Positions 33,413-43,929 of a stretch of DNA of 64,000 nucleotides are shown here, one piece after another. The stretch lies in assembly GCA_018806985.1 (NCBI GenBank), contig JADANN010000466.1:1496852-1560851 (forward strand), written 5' to 3'. The position numbers were made by a program, and so were the translations under genes. Numbering within the stretch: position 1 is the stretch's first letter; each line of letters begins with the position of its first letter. This DNA is from Angiostrongylus vasorum (lineage: Eukaryota > Nematoda > Chromadorea > Rhabditida > Metastrongylidae). Under the pieces are notes generated by a model. That model had not been told where the DNA came from. It saw only the letters and a program-made list of their open reading frames with translations, and searched no databases.

Positions 33413-35022
33413 TCAGATGTTTCTGGATCGTCTACGTACTGCGCAGCCCAACAGCGCTTACCTGATGGAGTCCCTCGACGTCACCGCCCTTTACACAAAC
33501 GTGTCGAATGACTCTGCTATGCATGCCATCCGCGACTGCTTATACAACATAAAGGAGCAATAAACATGTATGGCTTCTCGATTCAGCAGTTGATGACACT
33601 CTTAAAGGAGTGCCTAAACTGCTCAATCTTCAGATGGTCCAGGAGGTATAACGCACAAGCGAGAGGGTTGGCAATGGAACAACGACTGGAACCAAGCCTT
33701 ACCCTTGCATTCATGTCTAAGGTGGAAGCACCGGTGATCCATCTCGGGCCGCCACGCTACTGTAGATATATAGATGACTGTTTTGTCCTCTGCCCAACAC
33801 AAGACGAAATGGACAAATGTTTCGAGTTGTTGAATGAACATCCAGAGTATATCAAGTTCATCAGAGAGAAACCGAAAGAAAACGGCTTCCATTCCTGAAC
33901 GTCCAAATTAACCTATCAGAAAATGGCTACATTACAAAGTGGTACCTAAAGCCAAGTAGTAAAAACATCTTCGTTCATTACCTCTCCTCTTACCCCTCTC
34001 ACACGAAAAGGGCGCTGGTAAGAAACATGTTTCGAACAGCAAGCAACGTGTGCACGGGAAGAGAGCAGAGAGAGGAGTCCTGGAACTTGGCGCGGCAAAT
34101 AGCCATTTCTAATGGCTACGAAACTGTAGCTCGGGACAGGTGTAGAGGAAATCCTAGCCCTCCAAACGACAACTCTAGCGATAAAGTGGTCCCGTTTACC
34201 CTACCCTTCATCTCAAATGATGTAAGTGCAGCTATAAAACGCTGCTTAAGAAGGGCGGGTCTAGAGAATTCGGTAAACGTGGTTGAGATGCCACCGAGTA
34301 ATCTTAGGCGCCAACTAGTTCGTAACCGCCTATATGACTGTCTATGTGCAACGCGAAATTGCATAGTTTGCCCCTAATGGTAGAGACGGTAATTGCATGA
34401 GCACGCGTACAGTTTATGTGATCTCCTGTAAGGCGTGCGGAGACGAATACGTTGGCGAAACGGGATAGACCACTCTATGTCCGCATAAAAAGAACACCTA
34501 GTCGGTAAACGTAAACCAAATACCCCACTAGGCACGAATAGGATCCAGAGACATTGCGGGAGGACTTTCGAAGTACGTGTCACGATCCTCACACAGGAAT
34601 CGAGAACACAAGCGCGCAAAACTCTCGAGGCGTTCTGGATTAATTCCAGAAATCCGAAAATGAACCGCAGGGGAAGAATGCCTCATTATCACGCGTGATA
34701 TTGGGCAGTATATAAGGCTGTTATTTTGATGGGAAGGGCATATTACGCTTCCATGTGAATTCTATGCGGTTGGTCTCCACGCGACACACTCAATGGAAAC
34801 CTCATAGAAAGCGGTGAGTGTGCAAAGCTGTGTTCAATGTGATTGAAATCTTGGTTCAGCACTTTCTCCGTTTGGTTATGGAGGTATTTGGCCGAATAGA
34901 TTGCTATCAACTTGACCTCTCCAGGCTCTGAGGAAGGCGAAATCCGCCGAAACGTCAGCTTGTTCGTGAATAAAGAATAAAAATAACACCTCCTGTTTGC
35001 TCAACAAGAATACGAAGAATTG
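33294..35022 (+). mobile_element. Penelope-like element, right arm of the inverted pair
   Basis: It carries KVRPIISC, LDVTALYTNVS, RYIDDCFVLC (intact catalytic motif), the Cys-rich linker and the GIY-YIG region, in several frames. Single-base shifts occur near 33560 (before MYGF), near 33885 (ENGFHS against EYWLPFL in the other copy), at about 34371 and at about 34464. Its 3' end holds a hammerhead motif and GTTTGCTCAACAAGAATACG. It is more frame-damaged than the left arm but retains the Tyr of motif C. Confidence 0.83.
34921..34962 (+). ncRNA. hammerhead-ribozyme-like motif at the PLE 3' end
   Basis: CTGAGGA at 34928-34934, stem II GGCG/CGCC, GAAA at 34949-34952, and GTC at 34954-34956 followed by AGC, which pairs with GCT before CTGAGGA. 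It matches the motif at 31533-31572 over the whole core. Confidence 0.65.
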
Positions 35023-35024
35023 TA

Positions 35025-35794
35025 CAAAGCGTTTCAATATGCTCTGGTTGGCTAACGTTTTTTATCTCCTTCTTGAGGACCGTATAGATGCTTCAAGAGT
35101 CTACAGCGGTTATTGTTGATGACGTTCAAATGTGTACAGCGGAAGTGGGTCAAGTCAATTAGGTTGAAAGATTCACACCAAAGAAGTATTCTACTTCGAC
35201 ATTACTCTTTTATTATCCTTACTGTTAATGCTAACGGTGGTTTATATTCCCAAGTTTACTGCATTTGGAATCGGAGGTGTTGCTTGGCGTTGAAACAAAA
35301 TGTATAGCAGAGACTCACTCCCAAGTAGAATAATTAAAAGTTCGATATTATCAGCCTGAAGACTAACTGAGGGAGTATTTGTATGAATATGTCTTGTGAA
35401 GAGTCTGAGAGCAACTTTTTGTTACCTTCCCAATAAAAGGAGCAAAGGATGGAACATCCTACGTGGGACGCGGTGTTCTTCGTGCGTTTCGCCTGAGAGG
35501 AGGTGCTCACCCAGCTGACTAATGCTGACTAAGACGAGGGAGTACTTGCTAGTAGCCGCACAACTTGTTCGGTGAATATCAAGCCCATAGATGACAAAGG
35601 TAATACAAGGACTTTTTTTCAAGATCGAATAAAAGTCGTTTTAAAAAAAAATTTCAATGGACGTAGTGCGAAGTGGCGGCCAACGTAATTATGGCTGCTT
35701 CAGGATGGACCTACTATGGATTTGACATCTCCAGGGATCCAGTCCCTAACCTCTTTTATCCATCGGCTATCGTTCATACGGCTTGCGTCTCCGG
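35025..35794. other. gene-free stretch
   Basis: Nothing recognised between the PLE pair and the RTE-A tail. Short frames only. Confidence 0.4.
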
Positions 35795-36110
35795 CCTAGC
35801 TTAACCTGTGTCACCTGTCGTCCCGTTGACCGTCGAGGGACTCGAGCGGGCGCCAGTAAATCCTCCATTTTTTCCAGTCGCGTGCATGAGTAGCCCAGTG
35901 GGTTCTGCTCGCTCTAGGGACTCCTTGAGCACCACAACTTTTTTTCCTGGGTTTTCGCAAAGAATTCTGACCAGCGGGTCAGTGGTCTTTTGCAGTACCT
36001 TTGACATCCCGGGTAATCCAAATAATAACGACTCTTGTTCGTTGGTTACCGTTCATACACATTACGTGTTCGGTTCACCCTAATCTTCGACAGTTTGGCG
36101 CATAGAACAG
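35795..36110 (-). mobile_element. RTE-A 3' tail fragment
   Basis: The minus strand gives ESLERAEPTGLLMHATGK in one frame and the SRASRTHWATHARDWKK-type C-terminus in the other. It is followed by the family end GGCGCCCGCTCGAGTCCCTC and a GACAGGTGACAC tail. Confidence 0.75.
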
Positions 36111-36479
36111 CACCTTTAATTTTTGATCGTTGATGCAGGTCGGCTCAACAGTTAGCGACAAGTTTTAGTTACGATAAAGCAAAAAATTATTGTGGAGACC
36201 TTGACAGTGGCTCAGAGCTAATAGAGTTTGTGTTGATTAAGGCACTTCACCTTTTTTTTCATAAAAACGCTTGCTTATTTGGATACTTACGGAAGTGGAC
36301 TTCCCGCCTTCGTGAGCAATGAAGATTCCAGCATATTTTGCACTCGTTTCACTTTCTCGTGGTAATCTTCCATGGTAGTCGTTGGATTCGAGCATGGTGG
36401 CCTCTGCGAACTTTATACCGCGATTTGTAAAACAACTGCCACAATGAGTACAGCTGAGCATTATTTTAGTTGCAAGCCC

Positions 36480-37320
36480 TTCCGCCCGCAGATAAGGCAA
36501 CCGTCCCAGAGAAGACTTGCATCCATGTGGAGTCCATTTTACAGTTCTTTTCTTCCAGCTATCGTGTGTTCTTTTCATTATATGGACGAACCATCGTTGT
36601 TTGGCTGTTAATGTTCATTCTTCTGGATTCCGTAAATCAGATGGATTCCGAAGGCCAGAGATCCGGATTTCGACTAGAGGTTGTATGTACCAGATATTTT
36701 GCAGAAGTCATCGCTCAAGCGCTTAGTGGGAGGTGTGCAGTATTCTTGACGTGGTGAAGCATCGGCCCACATCTCTGCTGCATAGCAGAGTGCTGCTTTC
36801 CCAACTAGTTGTGCCTCATCTTATGTCGTTGATATGCGCCACAGAATAATCTTCGTGACGAGGTTGTAGAGTTCACTCAACAAGCATATCGGAAGTACTT
36901 ACGAAGATTCCTTCTATTGGTCAGGGTTTTTTTTATCCTTTGAAAGAGAGTGTTTCATTTCGGTTGCCGAAAGAACAAGTAGATCGTGGAATGAAGCTTT
37001 GAGAAAGTATTATCGGGTTCTGGAGCTGTACCTTCTTCAATAAATTCCATATCAACTCAAACCTCAGGAATAATTCCGAGTGCGTCTTCTAGACCGGGGT
37101 TCTTGGGGTCCGGGACGACCTGTGAATCTGAAAAGGCTGGTGTAGATCTTTCCCATTACCAATCCTCCTTTATCTCGAGAAGCTTCAGAAACCACAGCTT
37201 CGCCTATCAGGGCTGGCATCGGAACACTGTACTCGAACAAAACTCGAGCTCTTTGCTCAGACTGGTTCTTTTTCTGTGCTGCTTCTAACGATTTTTACTC
37301 TCTGTGCAAAAATAGGTCGT
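36480..37320 (-). mobile_element. RTE-B fragment with internal deletion
   Basis: At the left, minus-strand VHIMKRTHDSWKKRTVKWTP matches the C-terminal HIMRR-D-RW-RTLEW-P block of RTE proteins. CYAAEMWADA near 36770 is the CYAAETWAD block. At 36850-36930 the RPICLLSELYNL-like block follows. The reverse transcriptase core between them is missing. 36990-37320 appears to be the upstream part of the same element, less certain. Confidence 0.6.
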
Positions 37321-37429
37321 CACTCAAAGTTCTTCCGCAAACTTTTTATTAGCCTGGGTATTGATTGAACTCACTGTTTTCTTCAATGAGCAAACACGAA
37401 GTTGATATTAAAGAATTTATTAGCACACA

Positions 37430-37470
37430 ATAGTTGACGTTTCGGCGATTTCGCCTTCTTCAGAGCTCGA
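37430..37470 (-). ncRNA. hammerhead-ribozyme-like motif
   Basis: On the minus strand GAGCT-CTGAAGA, stem II A-GGCG-AAAT-CGCC, and GAAA-C-GTC-AAC. All core boxes are present. Stem I is weaker than in the other copies, because an A replaces G after the cleavage site. Confidence 0.58.
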
Positions 37471-37970
37471 AAAGGTCAAACTGACATGCGATCTACTCAG
37501 CTAAACACCTTCATAACGTTAGCATAAGCCTTAACGCATAAATTTGTTTTTGCATAATGAACAGCTTCTTTTTAAACACACACAGTTTTATGTAAGTATT
37601 TCAGTTAATTGCTGGAAAGCAGCGCACAGAGCATACCATGGGCGAGGAATATGCTGGATGAAGTCATAGAATCAGCCTGAGGTATGATGTGAGGTCACGA
37701 ATGATCACAAGACACTCCTTCTTGCGGTTCATTTTTTGCATTTTTGGAATTAGCCGAAAAACGCTTCAAAAAGTTTTACGCGCTGATATCTTGGATTCCT
37801 GTGTGAGGATAGTGACTTTTAGTTCAAAGTCTTTTCCGTTATGTTTTTTGCGTCCTATGCTCGTTTAGTTGAGTGTTTGGCCCAGCTCTAAATTCTCCGA
37901 CTAGGTGTTCTTTTTAAGGGGACCCAGAGTGGACTACTACTAGTTTCGCCAACGTATTCGCAGCTCTCGT
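37430..37970 (-). mobile_element. PLE 3' fragment
   Basis: It begins with the hammerhead-bearing end, then follows the order of the PLE at 31560-32045: GGTCAAACTGACATGCGATC, CATACCATGGGCGAGG, GGATTCCTGTGTGAGG, GACTAGGTGTTCTTTTTAAG and TTTCGCCAACGTATTCG. It ends exactly where RTE-B sequence begins. Confidence 0.68.
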
Positions 37971-38780
37971 CGACCAAGAAGTGGAGCTGTCCTTCACAAG
38001 AATTGTAACTGACTGTTATCGGAACAGCATCACTAAGAAAAAAGCTTCTCTATTGATCTGTTATCATACCCATAGGAAAACCGGCTCGAAAAAAGCGATA
38101 CCATATCGTAAAACTTGTTTACTCCCGCACTGCAGTGGATAATGAAACCACTCGACAGCGACGAGATGAGCATATTACTTATTTGATACTAAAACGGCCC
38201 ATCCTCACTAGTTGTGCGAGCCCCAGCATATTCTCCATTGTTCGGAGATTTGCTTGTTAAGCGATTGTGGTTTCCTGGAATCCCCAGCCCAGCCTGGCGA
38301 AAGTCTGCCCCCAGTCTTCACCACCACAGGCAGTCGCAGTCATTGTGGATCAGAGGGAGATTTGCCACCATGCGACTTTGATATTAGGACGGTGGTTGAC
38401 CGTAGCATAGGTTTATTTTACCTGGGCTTCCTGGTGGAAACACCGGACTCCTTTTCAGCTTGGAAGACCCTGCTGAGGGATAAATCCCCCCAGCTGTGCG
38501 TCGCAGCTCTACACCCAGGAACATCTCCCAGCCACGATGAGGCGGTGAACCGTTGGGAGGATGGGCATATTTACTGATGGAAAATTCGTATCAAATCTTC
38601 GTTTCGCAGTTGACATCGCCATTTCTTCGAGGAGTATCAACAAAGCTTAGACGATGCGCTATGAGCTCAACGAAGCGGGAAAAAATTTCGACCAAGCATA
38701 AATAGGACGAAGACCCAGCTTAAGAATCCATGTTGCGGAGGCGATCAGATCAAACTCGACGGTTCGCCGATTATAAAGGC
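37965..38780 (+). mobile_element. RTE-B fragment split by an R3 repeat
   Basis: 37970-38170 gives ALVDQEVELSFTRIVTDCYR and decayed KKGVRQ.DTIS-like sequence. After the R3 insertion it resumes with TDGKFVSNLRFAVDIAISSR (motif C region) and MRYELNEAGK at about 38575-38690. A stop interrupts it at the AETM position. Confidence 0.7.
38171..38574 (+). repeat. R3 repeat, full copy with target duplication
   Basis: It is inserted in RTE-B. The left flank, CATATTAC at 38171-38178, and the right flank, CATATTTAC at 38566-38574, are near-identical and look like a target-site duplication of 8-9 bases. The inside matches the other R3 copies (CTCACTAGTTGTGCGAGCCC at the left, GGCGGTGAACCGTTGGGAGG at the right). 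A 121-codon frame inside it is not conserved between copies. Confidence 0.78.
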
Positions 38781-38799
38781 AACCTTAAAGGGGGATGGA

Positions 38800-39455
38800 C
38801 CACATTCGAGACTATCGAAGAAGCCGCCGAGGAGCAAGTGAAATACTCAAAATTTTTAATTCAAGAGAAGTTGTGAAAAGCAAAAGAAGGCATGCTTGAC
38901 GTATTCGAAAAATAGCTGCATATCCGTTTAGGAGGAACTCGCACGACCCCACCGCGAATGCCGAAGAGAATAAAACTTTGGTTTGCTTAAACAAACAACC
39001 CCTCGTGTTTGAATGACTGAGGGCTTTCCAGATTTCTCGTCTCACCAGCCGCGAGCGCCGAAAAATTCCCGATCATGCTTTCAAACCTTTTCCCTGGTGC
39101 TCTGAAGTAACCAATTTTCAAAAAAAAACGCTAATACCTAGGAACCGTAAGGATTGTTGAAGTCTTTTCCAGAAAGCACTGCGCGGAATTTCAACGGTTA
39201 TTTCCTCTGCGTGCTATATTCGTGTTATATTCCACACCAGAGAACTGCATTCTTCTCAGATACAATCGTACAAGAGAAATGAGGAAGAACCTAAGCTAGA
39301 AGTACGAAGTAGAACAGAACAGAGACGCAGCTGCGACATTGAAGCCGAACTTAGCAAGATTTTGGTAAAAAGAAAAGCTAACAGCTAAATTTAGCTGACA
39401 TAATACCGAATACTGTACGGTGGATTATCCGTCGAAAAACAAATTATTAGCAACG
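38800..39455. other. gene-free stretch
   Basis: Possibly includes the decayed 3' continuation of RTE-B up to about 38900. No gene evidence. Confidence 0.35.
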
Positions 39456-39459
39456 ATGA

Positions 39460-39695
39460 GTTATAATCAACAACAAGCGCCCTATATGAAAGAGCTCTGC
39501 AGGTGAGTTTGCCTCGTTCATGCGGTGTTCCACTGAAGAAGAGCTGTCTTGGTGCGATGACGAGGGCGCCACATCGAGAAGATGAATAACTGGGGACCAT
39601 GAACTTACATCATCAGCTGTGAGGAAGACGAAGACATCGAAACGTTGGCCGAATAAATAACGGTAACAACCTCGTGTTAGCTTATCAGTGAAACA
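39460..39695 (+). repeat. small hammerhead-bearing element, damaged core
   Basis: The body AAGCGCCCTATATGAAAGAG, CGGTGTTCCACTGAAGAAGA is shared with the elements at 27285, 41845 and 62950. The 3' end has GTGAGGAAGACGAAGACATC-GAAACGTTGGCC and GTAACAACCTCGTGTTAGC. The first core box is changed (CTGTGAGGA). Confidence 0.6.
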
Positions 39696-39737
39696 AAAAT
39701 GCAAAAATGCACTATATGATTTTTGTTTTTTTGACAG

Positions 39738-39834
39738 AATTGTCAGTGATGTCGCCGGTCATGTCGGCCTTGACAAAATGTATGCTGTTCCAGTGCCGGT
39801 TATGCCGACTTTCAACCATTGGACCCTTCATTCA
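39738..39834 (+). CDS. possible orphan coding exon
   Basis: A strong nematode acceptor TTTTTTTGACAG is followed by 97 open bases encoding IVSDVAGHVGLDKMYAVPVP and then VMPTFNHWTLHS up to a GTAAAA donor. The sequence is well balanced and unlike the repeats. I do not recognise the protein. It lies 6 kb upstream of the pyruvate kinase exons on the same strand but does not resemble a known kinase N-terminus. Confidence 0.3.
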
Positions 39835-40374
39835 GTAAAAAGTTTCATTATGTGAAATTCCTCTTTGGAATTAACCTCCAACCCATACCCATGCTCACTG
39901 GAGTATCTCTTCTGGCGCATGCAGTCCTTTTCATTTCAGTTTCACTTCTCTGCCGTTCGTTCTTTCTTCTATCTTTTTTCTAACTTTCGCCTCTGTCTAC
40001 TCGTTGTTTTCCCTTAGAATTTTACTACGCTGTCAAAAAAGACGAGAAGGAAAAATTTTATTCTCCATACACTAGTTTTTTGTTCAATCTTGTTTCCATT
40101 ATAAAAAAATGAGTCAAGCATAAATCAGTACCTTCCAGAATTGTTAAGCTAATACGAAGTTAGAAAAAAAGAATCAAATATACTTCTATGTAAACAGATG
40201 TTATCGGACTATTCTATCTGTCGCTATTGCCAGTGGCGTTGCCCTCAACTTGTGCTGTTCTTGTACTCTTCAGTATTCACCCGAAGTGTTCAGCTGTTCA
40301 GCAAAGCTTCACTTTCATAAATATTCATTCGTTACGTTCTTGAAAATGAATTAAGCACATTTGTTTAGGCTATT

Positions 40375-40440
40375 CAGTTTACACGAGGTTGTTATAAAGC
40401 TTAAACTTAGGCTGTAATAAATATATTCCTCATATCTTAA
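40375..40440 (-). repeat. end fragment of a hammerhead-type repeat
   Basis: TTTACACGAGGTTGTTATAA, followed by TTAGGCTG, is the family end only. Confidence 0.35.
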
Positions 40441-40729
40441 CTTCTTCTTCACCTTTCTAAAAATAGAAGACCTTTAAACATCTAAAATACAGGCTTTTGG
40501 TTTTCATCGGGACTTCGTCGATACACCGCCGACTTGTCTCTCATTTTATTGATTCTTTCCCACTTGCATTTTTTTAATTGTAATCAGAGTTGTCCTATTC
40601 CACTCGTTGTAGTGGCTGTATTTCTTCGATATCGTCAAAATAATCATCGTTATTGCCCCCTATATACCAAAGCAAATCTCTAGATCTCAGCGTTTCTCAA
40701 TATTTCTATTTCTGTTTTCATGATGCTGA

Positions 40730-40892
40730 GCTTACAAGAGGTTGATAAAGATATTTATTCGGCTAGCGTTTCGACGGTTTCGCCTTCACCAAACGTAGAC
40801 CATCGACTCGGATCATCGGCTCTGATGAAGACGAAACCGTCGAAACGTTAGCCGAATAAACACCTTTACTAGCATCGTGCTAGCTCAATAAT
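40730..40892. repeat. short inverted element with hammerhead core in each arm
   Basis: The left arm AAGAGGTTGATAAAGATATT, TTCGGCTAGCGTTTCGACGG is the reverse complement of the right arm, which ends in AATAAACACCTTTACTAGC. The right arm carries the complete hammerhead motif. In the left arm the CUGANGA box is lost. Confidence 0.65.
40816..40856 (+). ncRNA. hammerhead-ribozyme-like motif, best copy
   Basis: CTGATGA at 40822-40828, stem II GACG-AAAC-CGTC, GAAA at 40842-40845, C, and GTT at 40847-40849. Stem I is a perfect six-pair helix, TCGGCT (40816-40821) with AGCCGA (40850-40855). Predicted cleavage is after T40849 (a GUU site). ACGT next to it can pair with a second copy to form stem III. 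An extra A precedes stem II. Confidence 0.68.
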
Positions 40893-41844
40893 ATAAGCAC
40901 ATGTATATTATTTTACTACTCACCTTAAATGACCGTCAGTTTCAAAATTTCTATCTCTTTTTCATTTCTCCAGTTTTTTTTCACTTCTTTCGCAATTTTT
41001 TTCATATTTTTTCCTATGTGGGACATCGGATGCACTCTTTACTTTCGCATGTTGGTTCCAACTCGATCTTGTTCAACTTTCATAGAAAACTTTTCAATGC
41101 ATTTCAGCGATGTGATAGTTTATAACAATTTCAGATCTCTAGCATTAAATCGGAAATTAGCTCATTAAACTTTTTGGTAATGGTTGGCGTTGGAATTGAA
41201 AACGGTACATCGAATGATTTCCGTCTATTACTAGCGTTACTCTTTTTAGACCACGCAAACAAAAAAGCAGGTTTTCTGCAAAGAGTAATGTTATCGCATT
41301 ACATTGCGACAGGATACACCTCTGTATGTTTCTGCAATTCGCTTAATCTTTTTATTTTTCAGTCGAATGTCTTCCAGAATTGCTGTAGCAAGTTAGATTT
41401 TCAAAAGCCTATGATTGTTCTTAGATCCTGATCACGACGCATTGTGGCCATCCATATTCCGAACTTGAAGTTTGAACCTTTCCATTTCTAGGATTCTGTA
41501 TCCTTAGGTTCGGACTATAATAGGTTCATGTTCCGAATTCTTCAGTTTCATAGGCTGTAGTTGTACCGCATTTGACACTCTAACCCTAACTTAAATAGCA
41601 ATAATGTGGTTAGATCTTAACGGCATATGAAGTGCTCATGTATCAATGAGAGCTATATGACTAAATAGCATAGGGGCGTCGTTGTGTAATCTCCTATGAA
41701 TTTGACTGTGTTGGTGATGGTCGTTCAATCTTCGCTATAAACAACATCCGGCGACTTGTAGAATTACTATCTCACGCAAAATTCCATATCGAGGCAAACA
41801 ACTGGATTATTTCTTCTGACGTTGTTTAAATATGGTGGGGCAGG

Positions 41845-42035
41845 TTAAGTACAATGCTATGAATGAGGCTACTCCTTTCGAGCGTTTCTGCGTTCCACTG
41901 GAATAGTGTCGATGTGAATACAGAAGTCACTAGAATGAATGGTTGTGGGCAGCTACGAACAAGGCAAATGTGCCTAAACGTTAGCCACAATAAACGTTTA
42001 TGTAACAACCTCGTGAAAGCCTTTCGATGCAACAA
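41845..42035 (+). repeat. small hammerhead-bearing element, decayed
   Basis: The end has AAGGCAAATGTGCC-TAAACGTTAGCC and GTAACAACCTCGTG. GAAA has become TAAA and the CUGANGA box is unrecognisable. The upstream body contains GCGTTCCACTGGAATAGTG, as in its relatives. Confidence 0.5.
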
Positions 42036-42039
42036 GACG

Positions 42040-43005
42040 TTAAGTACAGTTTTTTGAAACTGTCGCTCATTTCCTTTGCTAAGAGAATGACTGAAAATTG
42101 CTAGAGCGCTTTTTTCTTCCCTAGACTCAGTCTCTGTTCTCACAATAGTCGAATTTCCCTTTCTAGATTTGTTTCCTAGCCTAAACAAGTTAAAAACTCG
42201 TTTGATGTATTTCATAGTTATTTAGATCGTTTTAGCTTGTTTTTTACAGCATGTATTATCTTTTGCTTCACACTAGTTTATACAGCATGACACAAAAACT
42301 CTTCTTGACTTCTTCTTCTTCTCTTGAGAGATGTCCAGTATCTCCGACAGCCGTTCATAGCGAGATTCTTTTTGGCAATAACTCCTTTCCAGATTTTCAG
42401 GTCCCTTATTTTCTTTCAAAAATTCTCATAGCAGTTTATTTATACGGATCATCGTATTTATTGAGATATCGGTCCCTTCAACCTCTTGATAATATCATTG
42501 TAATCATATCATTGTTCTTTTCATCACAATTATAGGAAAATCACCACAGTTCTCATTGTGAATAGGAAGCATTAAGTGCATTAACTGTGTCATACTTCTA
42601 TAAGCTTGTAGCTTAATAAGAACTGTCAAGAAGTTCAAAATGTGGAACCGCGATTGATAACACCACTTTGATATGGGTTTGTGGTAATCACCACCTTATC
42701 CTTATTTAGCGAAGATATCATATGCGTCAGGTTGAACATAGGTGGTAGCTGTGATTAGGTTCATCGGCGGGAACTATCGATTCCACGCTGTTTACTCGCT
42801 CAACAATTTTGTTTATGCACGGCGTCGTTGAAGACATTCGTCAGCGGTGATTCCATTACTTCCTGTGCGTTCCCTGCCTCTCAGAATTCATAAGGATTTC
42901 AGCAATACGAGTTCTGAAAGATTCTCTGCGAATATTGTTCACAGTAGTTGTTTTGTAACAACTAATATAATTTTTATACGACTAATTGGTGGAATCGAAA
43001 AACTA
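42040..43005. other. gene-free stretch
   Basis: Frames at 41826-42215 (minus) and 42251-42535 (plus) have no recognised features. No repeat family was identified. Confidence 0.35.
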
Positions 43006-43009
43006 AATC

Positions 43010-43410
43010 CACTCCTCATCTTGGCTGGCAGGTGTTCCTGGGTGTCGGAGTGCGATGTTGAGCGGGGACGTATCCGCCCAGCAGGGCCTCCTGAGCTAAA
43101 TAAGGAATCCGACGTTGCCATCCGGACGCCCAGCTAAGAGTCAACCAATGCTAGGAATCACCACCGTCCTGGTTTTATACTAGTTCCATGGCGGAAAATC
43201 TCCCCTTTTTCTCCCTTTGATCCACAAATGCTGCGACTGCTTGGGGCGTTGCCGACCTGAGGGAAGGCTTCGCCCACGCTGATCTCGGAACTCCAGGAAA
43301 TCGCAGTCATTAAACCAGTAAGTGCCTGGCGAAATGGAAATTATGCTGGTGCCCGAACAACAATTGAAAACGGGCCATCAAAGTATCTAAGTATGAAAGT
43401 AAGAACACGG
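43010..43410 (-). repeat. R3 repeat, full-length diverged copy
   Basis: CAGGTGTTCCTGGGTGTCGG, CCAACGTTGCCATCCGG-like, GGAAATTATGCTGGTGCCCG and CCATCAAAGTATCTAAGTAT follow the R3 order in reverse orientation. Confidence 0.7.
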
Positions 43411-43434
43411 GTAGTCCCACTCACAACAACAGGG

Positions 43435-43510
43435 CTCAGAGGAAGGGAGATTTTCCCACCATGGAAAGTTGAAATCGCTGAAACGTCAACGACCAAACAA
43501 TGATAATAAC
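43435..43510 (+). repeat. hammerhead-type repeat, decayed
   Basis: GGGCTCAGAGGAAGGGAGAT, then CGCTGAAACGTCAACGACC, keep the outline of the two core boxes with extra sequence between them. The following CAAACAATGATAATAACAAC joins a microsatellite. Confidence 0.4.
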
Positions 43511-43544
43511 AACAATAATAATAATTCTAAGTTATTATTTACTA

Positions 43545-43790
43545 CGTACTCTTTTTTAACGGCAGGCTATATACTGCGAAGTATAACTTTATTGATGCTG
43601 AGATAATTGCAAAACTCGGACGGCAGGTGTCTGCGGTGAGGGTAACGAACGCGGTATTATCCTTTCCGGAGAGTAACGCGTTCACCACCAAACCATGCGG
43701 GTTCTTCGTTTCGCCTGTCTCTCAGCTAGTTCTACTCAGCTAGACACCTGTGGTCCGGAGTTTTGCAAATATCTCAGCACCAATAAGAAA
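43545..43790. repeat. palindromic family A, shortened copy
   Basis: TTTACTACGTACTCTTTTTT, GATGCTGAGATAATTGCAAA and GGTAACGAACGCG on the left. GGTCCGGAGTTTTGCAAATA on the right, after a short centre. Confidence 0.6.
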
Positions 43791-43925
43791 ATAATAATAA
43801 TAATGATAGTAATAGGTAATAATACTAAATAATAGTAAAAAGTAATAAAAACAATAATAATAATAAATAATAATAGTAATAAGAACAAGAACGACAACAA
43901 TAATAATAACAACAACAACAACAAC
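43780..43925. repeat. AAT/AAC trinucleotide microsatellite
   Basis: About 145 bases of imperfect AAT, AAC and AGT triplets. Long Leu/Ile/Val/Tyr frames on the minus strand are products of this repeat. Confidence 0.9.
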
Positions 43926-43929
43926 TTGT

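Noticed and set aside
36237..36578. 113-codon minus-strand frame as a novel protein
   Set aside because: Its first third is the C-terminal block of an RTE-B element. The rest has no recognisable domain.
38212..38577. 121-codon frame
   Set aside because: It lies inside an R3 repeat and is not conserved as a frame in the other R3 copies.
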